A DNA stretch of 64,000 nt from AP-15 sp963814805 (GTDB lineage Bacteria > Pseudomonadota > Alphaproteobacteria > ATCC43930 > CGMCC-115725): assembly GCA_963814805.1 (NCBI GenBank), contig CAWFER010000008.1:1-64000 (forward strand), given 5' to 3'. The position numbers and the translations under genes were made by a program. Shown here one piece after another: positions 53,355-63,560 of the stretch; position 1 is the stretch's first letter, and every line of letters begins with the position of its first letter. The notes under the pieces are model-generated. The model was not told the DNA's origin, did not search any database, and saw only the letters and a program-made list of their open reading frames with translations.

Positions 53355-56300
53355 ATGATGCCCACCAGGGATGTCTTTGACCGTTATCTGCTCGCTCTTC
53401 GCCAGACGCCCGTGGAGGAGAAGACTGAGCACACCGATCGGGCGGCGCTCCAATTTCTATTACAGGCGTTCGGCGACGCGGCTCCAAATCGGGCTGCGGT
53501 CCAACACGAACCAAAGCGGATCATCGGCAAGGGCGCCCCGGACTTCAAGATTGCCAGCGCCGGATTGATCCGCGGGTACGTTGAAAACAAACACATCGGG
53601 GAAAATCTCGATAGCGTCCTGAAGTCCGATCAAATCACCCGGTACAAGAGCCTATCGCAGAACATCATTCTGACCGATTACCTGCATTTCGTCTGGATCA
53701 GCAAGAATGGCGTCCAGCGCGAGAGGCTATGCCACGCGACGGATCTGGAAAGCCCAAGGTTTCGACCGCGTGAGGATCGCGTTGCCGCGGTTTCGAAGCT
53801 GCTGGAGGGGTTCTTTTCTACCGCGCCCGAAGGGATCGGGCGCGCGGAGCAACTCGCGCTGGCCCTCGCTGCGCGCAGCAGGCTGTTACGCGACTACCTT
53901 GGCGAAGAGCTCGTGCGGCAAGAGCGGGAACACAAGGGGGAGCGGCTCTATGGGCTTTTCCAGGTCTTCCGCGATCAGGTCTTCCATGCGCTGACGCTTA
54001 ACGAATTCGCTGACGCCTATGCGCAGATGCTGGCCTACGGACTGTTTCTGGCGCGGCTGAACTCGGATTCCAAATTGGTGACATTGCAGAATGCGCGGGA
54101 GTTCGTCCCGAGATCGTTCCGGCTGATCCGCGAACTGGTCGACTTCCTGGCGGAGCTTGAAAAGGACGAGTATCGCGACGTGCGCTGGGTCGTCGAGGAG
54201 GTGCTGTCCATCGTGAACAACCTGAACCTTGCGGCCATCCATGAAGATTTGTCGTTCCGTCAGCGCAAGGCGATCAGCCGCAAGGTGCGCGCGGCTGACG
54301 AGGAAGAGCACCGCCTATTCGAGCGCGATCCGTTCATCTATTTCTACGAGGATTACCTGAAGGCTTATGACCCGGCCATGCGCAAGAGCCGAGGCGTCTA
54401 TTACACGCCGCCGCCGATCGTAAATTTTATCGTGCGCGCGGTGGACGACATCCTGAAAGACAGCTTCGGCATCCCCGATGGCCTCGCCGACCATCATCGC
54501 GTCACGGTGCTCGATTTTGCCTGCGGCACCGGCACGTTCTTGCTGGAGGTGTGTCAGCGCATCTTCGACAACATCGGCGGACCCGAGGCTGGGCGAGCCG
54601 ATTTGATCGTGCGCGACCACATTCTAAAGAACCTGTTCGGCTTCGAATACCTAATTGCGCCTTATACCATCGCTCACCTGAAGCTCTCCCAATATCTCCA
54701 GGACCAAAAGCATCCATTAAAAGAGGATGAACGCCTCCAGGTTTTCTTGACCAATACGGTGGAACCGATAGAGCCAATAAGGAATCTCCTCCTGCCTGCG
54801 GTCACTGCAGAGGTAGAGGCCGCCCAGAACGTCAAGGAGAAACCCATTCTTGTCATAACCGGTAATCCCCCCTACTCAGGGGAGTCGAAGAACAGGGGCG
54901 AATGGATCACAGCCGCAATCGACGAATATAAATTCACTTGGGAGAAAACAGCAGAGGGATTGGATGAAAGAAGGCCGGTCCGCGAGCGAGTTTTGAAATG
55001 GCTGAATGATGACTATGTCAAGTTCATCCGCTTTGCTCAGATGAAAATGGACGGGTTCACGTTCAAGACACTGGCCCCAGATGGTAAGCCGATTGAACAT
55101 TCAGTTTCGGGCGTGGAAAGCGGCATAGTCGGTGTGATCACCAACCATTCCTGGCTCGACAATCCGACATTTCGCGGCATGCGCCAGTCGATGATGCGCA
55201 GCTTCGAACAGATTTACGTCCTGGACCTGCACGGGAGCACGACCAAGAAGGAGAAAGCTCCTGACGGGTCTAAGGATGAGAACGTTTTTGATATTGAGCA
55301 GGGTGTGGCGATCAGCCTATTCGTAAAAAAGCCGGGTTTGGAACGAGGCGTTTGGCGGAGCGATCTTTGGGGAAGACGGCTGGAGAAATATGAAGCGACT
55401 GCCAATGGAACCTTGCGGGCCGCTCACTTCGTCCAAATCCAACCGGTCACCCCCCATTACCTGTTCGTTGAGCAAGACGCCGCAAAGCGCTCGATTTATG
55501 AGCGTGGCGTGTCGGTGAAAGAAATTTTTGCGGAGGGTGGCACGGGAATCATAACCAAGCGGGATAAACTCACTGTTCAATTTCGGGAAGATGAAATTTG
55601 GTCCGTCGTGCAGCGGTTCGTCGCATTGGGCCCCGAGGAAGCAAGGCGCCAATTTAAACTCCCTCCCGATGTGCGTGACTGGAGGGTGGCTGACGCACAA
55701 GCAGATATAGTGCATGACGGGCCGAGTAAGAAGCGGATTAGACGTATCCTCTATCGTCCTTTCGACGAGCGCTTCACCTATTACACGGGAAGGGCGCGAG
55801 GATTCTTGGGGTGGCCGGTTGAGCGCATTGCCAGAAATTTTGGCGAATACCTCGCTCTCGAACGACGATACGTTGACCGCGCTAATATTGGCCTCATCAC
55901 ATCGCGCCTAACCAAGGGAGAGCCATTTCAACATGCGCAAGTGACAGATAAAATAAACGAAGTGATAGTTATGTCCGCTGTTACATCCAATAACGGCTTT
56001 ACGTTCCCTATCTGGCTATGGGCACCCGACGACACACGAACGGAAAACCTATCCCAAGATTTCCGTGTCTTTATCAACTCGCGCTACGAGCACCATTACA
56101 CCCCGGAAGAAATCCTCGGATATATCTACGCCATCCTTTACGCGCCGACGTACCGCGCACGCTACGCCGAATTCCTGCGCGGCGACTTTCCCCGCGTGCC
56201 GTTCCCCGAGGCGGCCGATGATTTCGAGAATTTGTCGGGGCTCGGCTGGGCGCTGGTCCAGGCGCATTTGCTGCGCGAGTTGCCGCGGCGCGGGTTGGCC

Positions 56301-56594
56301 GTCTATCACGGCAGGGGTGACGAAACTGTCGAGGCGGTGCGCTACGCGCCGGCGGAGCAGGCGATCGCGATCAACAAGACGCAATCTTTCAAGCCGGTGC
56401 CGCAGGCAGTGTGGGATTTCCATATCGGCGGGTATCAGGTGCTGGACAAATATCTGAAATCGCGCAAGGGACGCGTGCTGTCGCTCGACGAGATCGATCA
56501 TGTCGGCGCCATTGCCGACAGCCTGGCCTTCACGATCGAGCAGATGGCGAGAATCGACGAGGCGTACAGGGCAGCGTTTCCTGATCCGGCATGA
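53355..56594 (+). CDS. Type IIG-like restriction-modification enzyme (nuclease plus N6-adenine methyltransferase)
   Basis: A 1079-residue bifunctional enzyme. The N-terminal 100 residues hold a PD-(D/E)xK nuclease: PDF at 62-64, then GYVENKH with Glu77 and Lys79. A helical linker follows. The methyltransferase (about residues 340-690) has motif I VLDFACGTGTFLLEV (about 388) and motif IV NPPYSGE (about 503). The C-terminal 350 residues resemble the target-recognition region of Type ISP enzymes (RRILYRPFDERFTYYTGRA; WDFHIGGYQVLDKYLKSRK). There is no helicase, so it fits Type IIG better than Type ISP. It modifies and cuts DNA as one protein, so no partner gene is needed. Parts (about 54700-56050) are less GC-rich, a sign of transfer. 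Confidence 0.88.
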   Translation: MMPTRDVFDRYLLALRQTPVEEKTEHTDRAALQFLLQAFGDAAPNRAAVQHEPKRIIGKGAPDFKIASAGLIRGYVENKHIGENLDSVLKSDQITRYKSLSQNIILTDYLHFVWISKNGVQRERLCHATDLESPRFRPREDRVAAVSKLLEGFFSTAPEGIGRAEQLALALAARSRLLRDYLGEELVRQEREHKGERLYGLFQVFRDQVFHALTLNEFADAYAQMLAYGLFLARLNSDSKLVTLQNAREFVPRSFRLIRELVDFLAELEKDEYRDVRWVVEEVLSIVNNLNLAAIHEDLSFRQRKAISRKVRAADEEEHRLFERDPFIYFYEDYLKAYDPAMRKSRGVYYTPPPIVNFIVRAVDDILKDSFGIPDGLADHHRVTVLDFACGTGTFLLEVCQRIFDNIGGPEAGRADLIVRDHILKNLFGFEYLIAPYTIAHLKLSQYLQDQKHPLKEDERLQVFLTNTVEPIEPIRNLLLPAVTAEVEAAQNVKEKPILVITGNPPYSGESKNRGEWITAAIDEYKFTWEKTAEGLDERRPVRERVLKWLNDDYVKFIRFAQMKMDGFTFKTLAPDGKPIEHSVSGVESGIVGVITNHSWLDNPTFRGMRQSMMRSFEQIYVLDLHGSTTKKEKAPDGSKDENVFDIEQGVAISLFVKKPGLERGVWRSDLWGRRLEKYEATANGTLRAAHFVQIQPVTPHYLFVEQDAAKRSIYERGVSVKEIFAEGGTGIITKRDKLTVQFREDEIWSVVQRFVALGPEEARRQFKLPPDVRDWRVADAQADIVHDGPSKKRIRRILYRPFDERFTYYTGRARGFLGWPVERIARNFGEYLALERRYVDRANIGLITSRLTKGEPFQHAQVTDKINEVIVMSAVTSNNGFTFPIWLWAPDDTRTENLSQDFRVFINSRYEHHYTPEEILGYIYAILYAPTYRARYAEFLRGDFPRVPFPEAADDFENLSGLGWALVQAHLLRELPRRGLAVYHGRGDETVEAVRYAPAEQAIAINKTQSFKPVPQAVWDFHIGGYQVLDKYLKSRKGRVLSLDEIDHVGAIADSLAFTIEQMARIDEAYRAAFPDPA

Positions 56595-56600
56595 CACGCT

Positions 56601-56960
56601 GTGCAGCGCCTCGTGCCCGGCGGCGCGGCGGCGCATAATGGTCTGCGCCATTTCCTCGGAAACGCGGAGAACGCCTTGGTTCGCAACGGGCAACCCGACC
56701 TTTTCAGGAAAGAGGAGCAGCCGGACCTGTTCGGCGATTCGCGACCGCCGGCGTATCGACCCGATCCCGACAAGGTACGCGCGCGGCTGCACAAGATCCT
56801 TGCCGAGGCGCGGGCGGCGCAGAGGCTGCCGTGGGAATCGACGCGCGCCTCCCTTTACCGCACGATTTTTCCCCAAATGACCTTGTGGCTGCCGGAGGAC
56901 GAGGGGGCGCAATTGCGCTTCGAGTTCGAAACGGAATTGGTGCGCCTGCAAGCGGCCTAA
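56601..56960 (+). CDS. Small hypothetical protein beside the restriction-modification gene
   Basis: An open frame of 119 residues beginning with GTG 56601, six bases after the restriction-modification stop. The second half (YRPDPDKVRARLHKILAEAR, LPWESTRASLYRTIFPQMTL, LRFEFETELVRLQAA) looks like a conserved helical protein I have seen as hypothetical in alphaproteobacteria. The first 40 residues are less convincing, so the true start may be further in. No domain with known function was recognised. Confidence 0.55.
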   Translation: MQRLVPGGAAAHNGLRHFLGNAENALVRNGQPDLFRKEEQPDLFGDSRPPAYRPDPDKVRARLHKILAEARAAQRLPWESTRASLYRTIFPQMTLWLPEDEGAQLRFEFETELVRLQAA

Positions 56961-57032
56961 AAAATTTTCGGCGCGGGCGAGGCCAGCGACGGTCGGCGCC
57001 GGGGCTCTACACCGCGTAGGCCCTACTTAAGT

Positions 57033-57123
57033 CGTCATGGCCGGACTTGTTCCGGCCATCCACGTGACCCGCGCCGGGGGCGAAGAAGGCGTGGATCACC
57101 GGGACGAGCCCGGTGATGACGAT
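57033..57123. repeat. Intergenic palindromic repeat
   Basis: CGTCATGGCCGGACTTGTTC at the left and CGGGACGAGCCCGGTGATGA at the right are inverted arms around GGCGTGGATCACC. It is the same element as in dnaE2 and at 48677. It fills most of the gap between the small hypothetical gene and pepN. Confidence 0.8.
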
Positions 57124-57307
57124 TGAAAGTGGGGGCATCAGGATGTCGTTCAAGCTGCTTTGCGGAACCGGGCAGAAGCGGGACGAGCCCGGCCGAAGCG
57201 GATTTCAGGATTGGGCCGGCGGGAATAGGCGGCGGAGGGGCGGGGTGGTCAGGGTGGCGACGGCGGGTTAGGCTGGGCGTCCCCGAACAGGATGCGGCAG
57301 GTCCCCG

Positions 57308-59971
57308 ATGCTCGATGTTTCGCCTGAGGTGGCGGCGCCGCGGCCGGTGCGGCTTAAGGATTACCGCGCGCCGGAGTTTCTGATCGATGCGGTCGAGCTG
57401 GTGTTCGAGCTCGAGGATGGGGCGACGCGGGTCAAGTCGCGGCTCGGCATGCGGCGCAATCCGGCGGGGTCGGAGCCGAAGGCGGCGCTCGTGCTCGACG
57501 GCGAGGAATTGGCGCTGGTGTCGGTGGCGCTCGACGGCCTGGCGCTGGGGCCGAACCGCTACCGGCTGCCGGCAGAGGGCGGGCTCGTCATCGATGACGT
57601 GCCGGACGCGTTTGCGCTCGACATCGAGACCCGGATCGACCCGGCGCGCAACACCGCGCTCTCCGGGCTCTACATGTCGGGCGGCAATTTCTGCACCCAG
57701 TGCGAGCCCGAGGGGTTTCGCCGGATCACCTATTTTATCGACCGGCCGGATGTGATGGCGCGCTATACGACGACGATCGTCGCCGACAAGACGCGGTTCC
57801 CGGTGCTGCTGTCGAACGGCAACCCGGCCGGGTCGGGCGCGGCCGAGGGCGGCAGGCACTGGGCGAAATGGGTCGATCCGCACCCCAAGCCCTCCTATCT
57901 GTTCGCGCTGGTCGCCGGCGATTTGGTGGCGGTGCGCGACCGGTTCACGACGCGCGGGGAGCGCGATGTGGCGCTGGCGATCTGGGTCCGGCGCGGCGAC
58001 GAGGACAAATGCGGCCACGCGATGGCGTCTCTGAAGAAGGCGATGGCATGGGACGAGGCGGTGTTCGGTCTCGAATATGATTTGGATGTGTTCAACATTG
58101 TCGCGGTCAGCGACTTCAACATGGGGGCGATGGAGAACAAGGGGCTGAATATTTTCAATACCCGCTATGTATTGGCCAAGCCCGAGACCGCGACCGACGC
58201 CGACTATCAGGCGATCGAGGCGGTGATCGCGCATGAATACTTCCACAACTGGACCGGCAACCGGGTGACCTGCCGCGACTGGTTCCAATTGTCGCTGAAG
58301 GAAGGGCTGACCGTGTTCCGCGACCAGGAATTCTCGGCCGATCAGGGGAGCCGCGCGGTCAAGCGCATCGGCGAGGTGCGCACCCTCAGGGCGATCCAGT
58401 TTCCCGAGGATGACGGGCCATTGGCCCACCCGGTGCGGCCCGAAAGCTATCTCAAAATCGACAATTTTTACACGCCGACGGTCTACAACAAGGGCGCCGA
58501 GCTGGTGCGGATGATCCAAACTCTGGTGGGCCGGGACGGATTCCGCCGCGGCATGGACCTCTATATCGCGCGGCACGACAACCATGCGGCGACGATCGAG
58601 GATTTTGTCGCGGCGATGGAGGATGCGGGCGGGGTCGATCTCGGCCGCTTCAAATTGTGGTACGCGCAGGCCGGGACGCCGGAGCTGACGGTGGCGGAGC
58701 GGTGGGACGAGGCGGCCGGCGCCTATGAGCTGGAGGTGGCGCAGACTGTGCCGGCGACGCCGGGGCAGCCCGACAAGCAGCCGATGCTGATGCCGCTGGC
58801 GATGGGCCTGCTGGGCGCGGACGGCGGCGAATTGCCGACCCGGCTCGAAGGCGAAGCCGCAAGCCGCGAGGGGACGCGGGTGCTGCGCTTGGCCGAGGCG
58901 CGGCAGAGCTTTCGCTTTGTCGATTTGCCGGCGATGCCAGCGCCGTCGCTGCTGCGCGGGTTTTCGGCGCCGGTCAAACTGACGGGTGTAGCACTCGACC
59001 GGCTCAAATTTCTGGCGGTGCACGACCCCGACCCATTCGCCCGCTGGGAAGCCGGACAGGAGGTCGCGGCCCGCGCATTGCTCGACCGGGTCGAGGCGTT
59101 GCGCCGCGGGGCCGAGCCGGAGCCGCTCGACCCTGACCTCGTGGCGGCGATGCGGCGCAGCCTCGCCGATGCCGGGCCGGACCCGGCCTTTGCCGCCGAG
59201 GCGCTGGCGTTGCCCGGCGAGGCGTTTCTCGCCGACCGGATGGCGGTGGCCGATGTCGATGCCGTGCATCGGGCGCGCGAGACCGCGCGGGCCGAGATCG
59301 GCCGGGCGTTGCAGGCCGAGTTCGCCGCCGGATATCGGGCGCTGGCCGATCCGGGCCCGTATCGGATCGACGGCGCCTCGATCGGGCGGCGGGCGTTGCG
59401 CAACGCCTGCCTCTTCTATCTCGCGGCCGCCGATTTCGCGCACGGCGCCACACTGGCCAAGGCGCAGTTCGACGTGGCGGCGAACATGACCGACGTATTG
59501 GCCGCCCTGTCGGTGCTGGCCGATCTCGACCGGCCCGAGCGGTCGGCGGCGCTGGCCGCTTTTTACGCCGCCTGGGAGCACGACCCGCTGGTCATCGACA
59601 AATGGTTTGCTCTGCAGGCGCGCTCGTCATTGCCGCAGACCGTGGAGCGGGTGCGCGCGCTGGCGGCGCATCCGGCCTTCGACCGCCGCAACCCGAACCG
59701 GGTGCGCGCCCTGGTCGGCGCCTTTTCCCAGAGCAACCAGGTGCGCTTTCACGACCCGAGCGGCGCCGGCTATGCGTTTCTCGCCGACGAGGTCATCGCC
59801 ATCGACCCGGGCAACCCGACGACCGCGGCGCGGCTGGTGCAGCCGCTTGGAATGTGGCGCCGGCACGATATGGCGCGCCAGCGGCTGATGCGGGGCCAGC
59901 TCGAACGCGTCCTCGCCAGCCCCGGCCTCAGCAAGAACACCTTCGAGATGGTGTCGAAGAGCCTCGCCTAG
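57308..59971 (+). CDS. pepN: Aminopeptidase N
   Basis: An 887-residue M1-family metallopeptidase, similar in length to E. coli PepN. The exopeptidase motif is GAMEN (in SDFNMGAMENKGLNIFNT) and the zinc site is HEYFHNWTGNR (HExxH) followed by the distant Glu in FQLSLKEGLTVFRDQEF. Domain order is beta barrel, thermolysin-like core, then the Ala-rich helical C-terminal domain (VRALAAHPAFDRRNPNRVRA). It is cytosolic and removes N-terminal residues from peptides. A citrate synthase-like gene follows on the same strand. Confidence 0.93.
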   Translation: MLDVSPEVAAPRPVRLKDYRAPEFLIDAVELVFELEDGATRVKSRLGMRRNPAGSEPKAALVLDGEELALVSVALDGLALGPNRYRLPAEGGLVIDDVPDAFALDIETRIDPARNTALSGLYMSGGNFCTQCEPEGFRRITYFIDRPDVMARYTTTIVADKTRFPVLLSNGNPAGSGAAEGGRHWAKWVDPHPKPSYLFALVAGDLVAVRDRFTTRGERDVALAIWVRRGDEDKCGHAMASLKKAMAWDEAVFGLEYDLDVFNIVAVSDFNMGAMENKGLNIFNTRYVLAKPETATDADYQAIEAVIAHEYFHNWTGNRVTCRDWFQLSLKEGLTVFRDQEFSADQGSRAVKRIGEVRTLRAIQFPEDDGPLAHPVRPESYLKIDNFYTPTVYNKGAELVRMIQTLVGRDGFRRGMDLYIARHDNHAATIEDFVAAMEDAGGVDLGRFKLWYAQAGTPELTVAERWDEAAGAYELEVAQTVPATPGQPDKQPMLMPLAMGLLGADGGELPTRLEGEAASREGTRVLRLAEARQSFRFVDLPAMPAPSLLRGFSAPVKLTGVALDRLKFLAVHDPDPFARWEAGQEVAARALLDRVEALRRGAEPEPLDPDLVAAMRRSLADAGPDPAFAAEALALPGEAFLADRMAVADVDAVHRARETARAEIGRALQAEFAAGYRALADPGPYRIDGASIGRRALRNACLFYLAAADFAHGATLAKAQFDVAANMTDVLAALSVLADLDRPERSAALAAFYAAWEHDPLVIDKWFALQARSSLPQTVERVRALAAHPAFDRRNPNRVRALVGAFSQSNQVRFHDPSGAGYAFLADEVIAIDPGNPTTAARLVQPLGMWRRHDMARQRLMRGQLERVLASPGLSKNTFEMVSKSLA

Positions 59972-60022
59972 CGGCGGGTCGGCGGCCGGCATTGGGCGGC
60001 CGCGCAAGGAGAATGGGGCGCG

Positions 60023-61138
60023 ATGGATAGCGGGCTCGAAGGGGTGGTTGCGGCCGAGACGGTGTTGAGCCACAGCGACGGCGCGCGCGGGATCATGTGG
60101 GTGCGCGGCCATACGCTGGGCGAGCTGGTGGCCGACCATGGCTATGAGGGCGCCGTCGCGCTGTTGTGGGAGGACTTTGCCGGCGACGGGCTGAGCCGGG
60201 CCGGGATCGGCGCCGCGCTCGGCGCCGGGCGGGTCGCGGCCTTCGCCCGGATCGGCGAGTGGCTCGACCTCGCCGCAGGGCGGCCGTTGCTCGAGGGGGT
60301 GCGGCTGGCGCTGGCCCTATTGCCCGAGGACAGTTCGCCGGCGGCGATCCTGGCGTCGCTGCCGGTGGCGCTCGCGGCGCTGCTGCGGAGGCGGCGTGGC
60401 GCGGCCCCGGTCGCCCCCGACCCCGCCCTCGGCGCCGCCGCCGACCTGTTGCGCATGGCGCATGGCGCGCCGGCGCCGGAAACAATGGCTCAGGCGCTCG
60501 ACGCCTACCTGACCGTGGCGATCGACAACGGGCTCAACGCCTCGGCCTTCACCGCGCGGGTTGTCGCCTCGACCGGCGCCTCGCTGGTCGGCGCGACGCT
60601 CGGCGCCTACTGCGCCTTTGCCGGGCCGTTGCATGGCGGCGCGCCGGGCCCGACCCTGGACATGCTCGACGCGCTCGCGGCGAGCGGCGACATCAACGGC
60701 TGGATCGAGCGAAAGCTCACCGCCGGCGAGCGGCTGATGGGCTTTGGCCACCGCGTCTTCCGTGACGGCGATCCGCGCGCCGTGGCCCTGCGCGGCGCGA
60801 TGCAGCGACTGGGGCCGGGCGCCGGCCGGCTCGCCTTTGCCGCCGAGGTCGAGGCCCGGGTCGCCACGGTGTTCGCCCGGCTCAAGCCCGGGCGGCCGCC
60901 ATTGCAGCCCAATCTCGAGATCAACGCGGCCCTGCTGCTCGACGCGGTCGGCTTCCCGCGTGAGGCCTTCACCCCGGTCTTCGCCGTCGGCCGCGCGCCG
61001 GGCTGGCTCGCCCATGCGATGGAGCAGCAGCGGACCGGCCGGCTGATCCGCCCCACCTCCGCCTATATCGGCCCGCTCCCGGCCGGGCCCGCCAATCCGG
61101 TGGATGCGGGTGTCCGGGTCTTGCATTTCCGCGCCTGA
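60023..61138 (+). CDS. Citrate synthase-like protein
   Basis: A 371-residue short-form citrate synthase family protein. The catalytic His residues are seen in AFAGPLHGGAPGPTLDML and LMGFGHRVFRDGDPRA. Where the usual enzymes have NVDFYSG, this one has NLEINAALLLDAVGF, that is, Asp to Glu. The Glu variant also occurs in some CitA-like paralogues as I recall. The C-terminal FTPVFAVGRAPGWLAHAMEQ is family-typical. It may condense an acyl-CoA with oxaloacetate or act as a methylcitrate synthase paralogue. AAGGAG precedes the ATG by 11 bases. Confidence 0.85.
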   Translation: MDSGLEGVVAAETVLSHSDGARGIMWVRGHTLGELVADHGYEGAVALLWEDFAGDGLSRAGIGAALGAGRVAAFARIGEWLDLAAGRPLLEGVRLALALLPEDSSPAAILASLPVALAALLRRRRGAAPVAPDPALGAAADLLRMAHGAPAPETMAQALDAYLTVAIDNGLNASAFTARVVASTGASLVGATLGAYCAFAGPLHGGAPGPTLDMLDALAASGDINGWIERKLTAGERLMGFGHRVFRDGDPRAVALRGAMQRLGPGAGRLAFAAEVEARVATVFARLKPGRPPLQPNLEINAALLLDAVGFPREAFTPVFAVGRAPGWLAHAMEQQRTGRLIRPTSAYIGPLPAGPANPVDAGVRVLHFRA

Positions 61139-61192
61139 CGGGCGAGGCTGCAAGCCAGTCGAATACCGTATCGGGCGATCAGGAGACAAGCC

Positions 61193-63469
61193 GTGAACGA
61201 TATCGCACCGTCGCGCTACAAATGGGTGGGGACCCGGCCGATCCGTCCGGATGGCGTGCCCAAGGTCACGGGGCGGGCGCTCTACGGCGCCGATCTGGCG
61301 ATGGCCGGGGCGCTCTACGGCAAGATCGTCCGCTCGCCGCACGCGCATGCCCGCATCCGCTCGATCGACGCGTCGAAGGCGCTGGCGCTCCCCGGCGTCA
61401 AGGCGGTGGTGACGGCGGCGGATTTTCCCGACCACAAATTCGAATATGTCGGACCGGAGCGGGTGGCGCAGAATTTCTGGCACATCACCCGCAACGTCAT
61501 GGCCCGCGAAAAGGCGCTCTATGAGGGCCACGCGGTCGCCGCCGTCGCCGCGGCCAGCCGATCGGTCGCCGAAGAAGCGGCGGCGCTGATCGAGATCGAT
61601 TACGAGGTGTTGCCGCACGTCATCGATGTCGACGAGGCGATGGCCCCGGACGCGCCCTTGCTGTTCGAGGACATGATCACCCGCGGGGTCGAGCCGACGC
61701 CGAGCCGGCCCTCCAATATTTCGAAGCGCCTCGAATTTGCGCTCGGCGATCTCGATAAGGGGTTTGCCGAGGCCGATTTCATCGTCGAGAAGGAGTTCAA
61801 GACCGCGGCGGTGCACCAGGCCTATATCGAGCCGCACGCCACGATCGCCAAGGTCGAGGCCGACGGCCAGGCCGAGATCTGGGCGTCGAGCCAGGGGCAT
61901 TTCGTGGTCCGCGCGCTGACCGCGAAGCTGCTCGGCATGCCGGTCGGCGATGTGCGGGTCAACCCGGCCGAGATCGGCGGCGGGTTCGGCGGCAAGACCG
62001 TCGTCTATCTCGAACCGGTGGCCGCGGCGCTGTCGAAGAAGGCTGGGCGGCCGGTCAAGATCGTGATGAGCCGCGACGAGGTGTTCAAGGCCTCGGGACC
62101 GACCTCGGGCGCCTCGATGTGGGTCAAGATCGGGATCAAGAAGGACGGGACCCTGACCGCCGCCGACGGCGTCTTCAAATTCCAGGCCGGCGCGTTTCCG
62201 GGCTCGCCGGTGATGAATGCGTGCCTGTGCGCGTTCGCCCCCTACAATATCCCGAACGCGCGCTCGGTCGGCTACGATGTTGTCAGCAACCGGCCGAAGG
62301 CCGCGGCCTACCGCGCGCCGGGCTCGCCGATCTCAGCCTTCGCGGTCGAGAGCGTGCTCGACATCTTGGCCAAGAAGATCGGCATGGACCCGCTGCAATT
62401 GCGGCTCAAAAACGCGGCGCGGCCGGGGACGACGATGATTTTCGGGCCGAAGATGGCCCATGGCGGCTGTGTCGAAACCCTCGAGGCGCTGATCAACCAC
62501 CCGCACTATCAGACGAAGCTCGGGCCGAACCAGGGCCGCGGCGTCGCCTCCGGCTACTGGTTCAACGGCGGCGGCGAATCGAGCGCCACGGTGCAGATCA
62601 ACGAGGACGGCACCGTCCTCGTCGCCACCGGCAGCCCTGACATCGGCGGCTCGCGCGCCTCGATGGCATTGATGGCGGCCGAGACGCTCGGCGTTGATTA
62701 TGCCCAAGTGCGGGCGATCGTCGCCGACACCGCCTCGATCGGCTACACCCACGTGACTGGCGGCTCGCGCGTCACCTTCGCCACCGGCATGGCCGTGGTC
62801 GACGCCAGCAAAAAGGTGGTCGACGAATTGCGCCAGCGGGCGGCGGTGATCTGGGACGTCGATGTCGAGGGCGTCGTCTGGGAGGATGGCCAGGCCAAAC
62901 CCGCCGGCGCCAATGTCGGCGATTTCGCGCCGTTGTCGCTGAAAGAACTCGCCGCCAAGAAGGCGTTGACCGGCGGCCCGATCGGCGCGCAGGCCTCGGT
63001 CAACGCCGGCGGCCAGGCGCCCGGTTTCGCGACCCATTTCTGTGATGTCGAGGTCGATCCCGAGACCGGCAAGGTCACGGTGCTGCGCTTTGTCGCCGCC
63101 CAGGATGTCGGCCGCGCGATCCATCCCTCCTATGTCGAGGGCCAGATCCAGGGCGGGGTCACCCAGGGGATCGGCTGGGCCTTGAACGAGGAATACATCT
63201 ACGACCGCAATGGGCGGCTCGATAACGCGGGCTTTCTCGATTACCGGGTGCCGGTCGCCTCCGACGTGCCGATGATCGAGGCGGTGTTGGTCGAGGTGCC
63301 GAACCCGGCGCATCCGTATGGCGCCAAGGGGGTTGGCGAGGTCAACATCTGCCCGCCGATGGCGGCGATCGCCAACGCGATCGACGATGCGATCGGCCGG
63401 CGCCTGACCGAACTGCCGATGTCGCCGCCCAAGGTGCGCGCCGCCCTCGACGCCGGGGCCGCGGATTAA
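61193..63469 (+). CDS. Molybdenum hydroxylase large subunit (xanthine dehydrogenase/CO dehydrogenase family)
   Basis: A 758-residue molybdopterin-binding subunit. It begins YKWVGTRPIRPDGVPKVTGR ALYGADLAMAG, with the Mo-site loops PAEIGGGFGGKTVVYLEP, YRAPGSPISAFAVES and the catalytic Glu in YGAKGVGEVNICPPMAA. It normally works with an FAD subunit and a 2Fe-2S subunit, neither of which is in the window upstream, so they must lie elsewhere. Substrate (aldehyde, nicotinate-like or CO) cannot be told. AGGAGA precedes the GTG start. A MoaD/ThiS-like gene follows after 91 bases. Confidence 0.9.
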   Translation: MNDIAPSRYKWVGTRPIRPDGVPKVTGRALYGADLAMAGALYGKIVRSPHAHARIRSIDASKALALPGVKAVVTAADFPDHKFEYVGPERVAQNFWHITRNVMAREKALYEGHAVAAVAAASRSVAEEAAALIEIDYEVLPHVIDVDEAMAPDAPLLFEDMITRGVEPTPSRPSNISKRLEFALGDLDKGFAEADFIVEKEFKTAAVHQAYIEPHATIAKVEADGQAEIWASSQGHFVVRALTAKLLGMPVGDVRVNPAEIGGGFGGKTVVYLEPVAAALSKKAGRPVKIVMSRDEVFKASGPTSGASMWVKIGIKKDGTLTAADGVFKFQAGAFPGSPVMNACLCAFAPYNIPNARSVGYDVVSNRPKAAAYRAPGSPISAFAVESVLDILAKKIGMDPLQLRLKNAARPGTTMIFGPKMAHGGCVETLEALINHPHYQTKLGPNQGRGVASGYWFNGGGESSATVQINEDGTVLVATGSPDIGGSRASMALMAAETLGVDYAQVRAIVADTASIGYTHVTGGSRVTFATGMAVVDASKKVVDELRQRAAVIWDVDVEGVVWEDGQAKPAGANVGDFAPLSLKELAAKKALTGGPIGAQASVNAGGQAPGFATHFCDVEVDPETGKVTVLRFVAAQDVGRAIHPSYVEGQIQGGVTQGIGWALNEEYIYDRNGRLDNAGFLDYRVPVASDVPMIEAVLVEVPNPAHPYGAKGVGEVNICPPMAAIANAIDDAIGRRLTELPMSPPKVRAALDAGAAD

Positions 63470-63483
63470 TTAGAGCCGCACCC

Positions 63484-63523
63484 GAACCCTCCCCCATTTG
63501 CGGGGAGGGAATGGGAGGGGCAA
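63484..63523. repeat. Intergenic palindromic repeat
   Basis: GAACCCTCCCCCATTTGCGG with GGGAGGGAATGGGAGGGG. A hairpin of the type also seen within imuA and imuB, here between the molybdenum enzyme gene and the MoaD-like gene. Confidence 0.65.
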
Positions 63524-63560
63524 GGGCGAGCTAGACGATGAGCGAGGGAGAAGCCGACGC

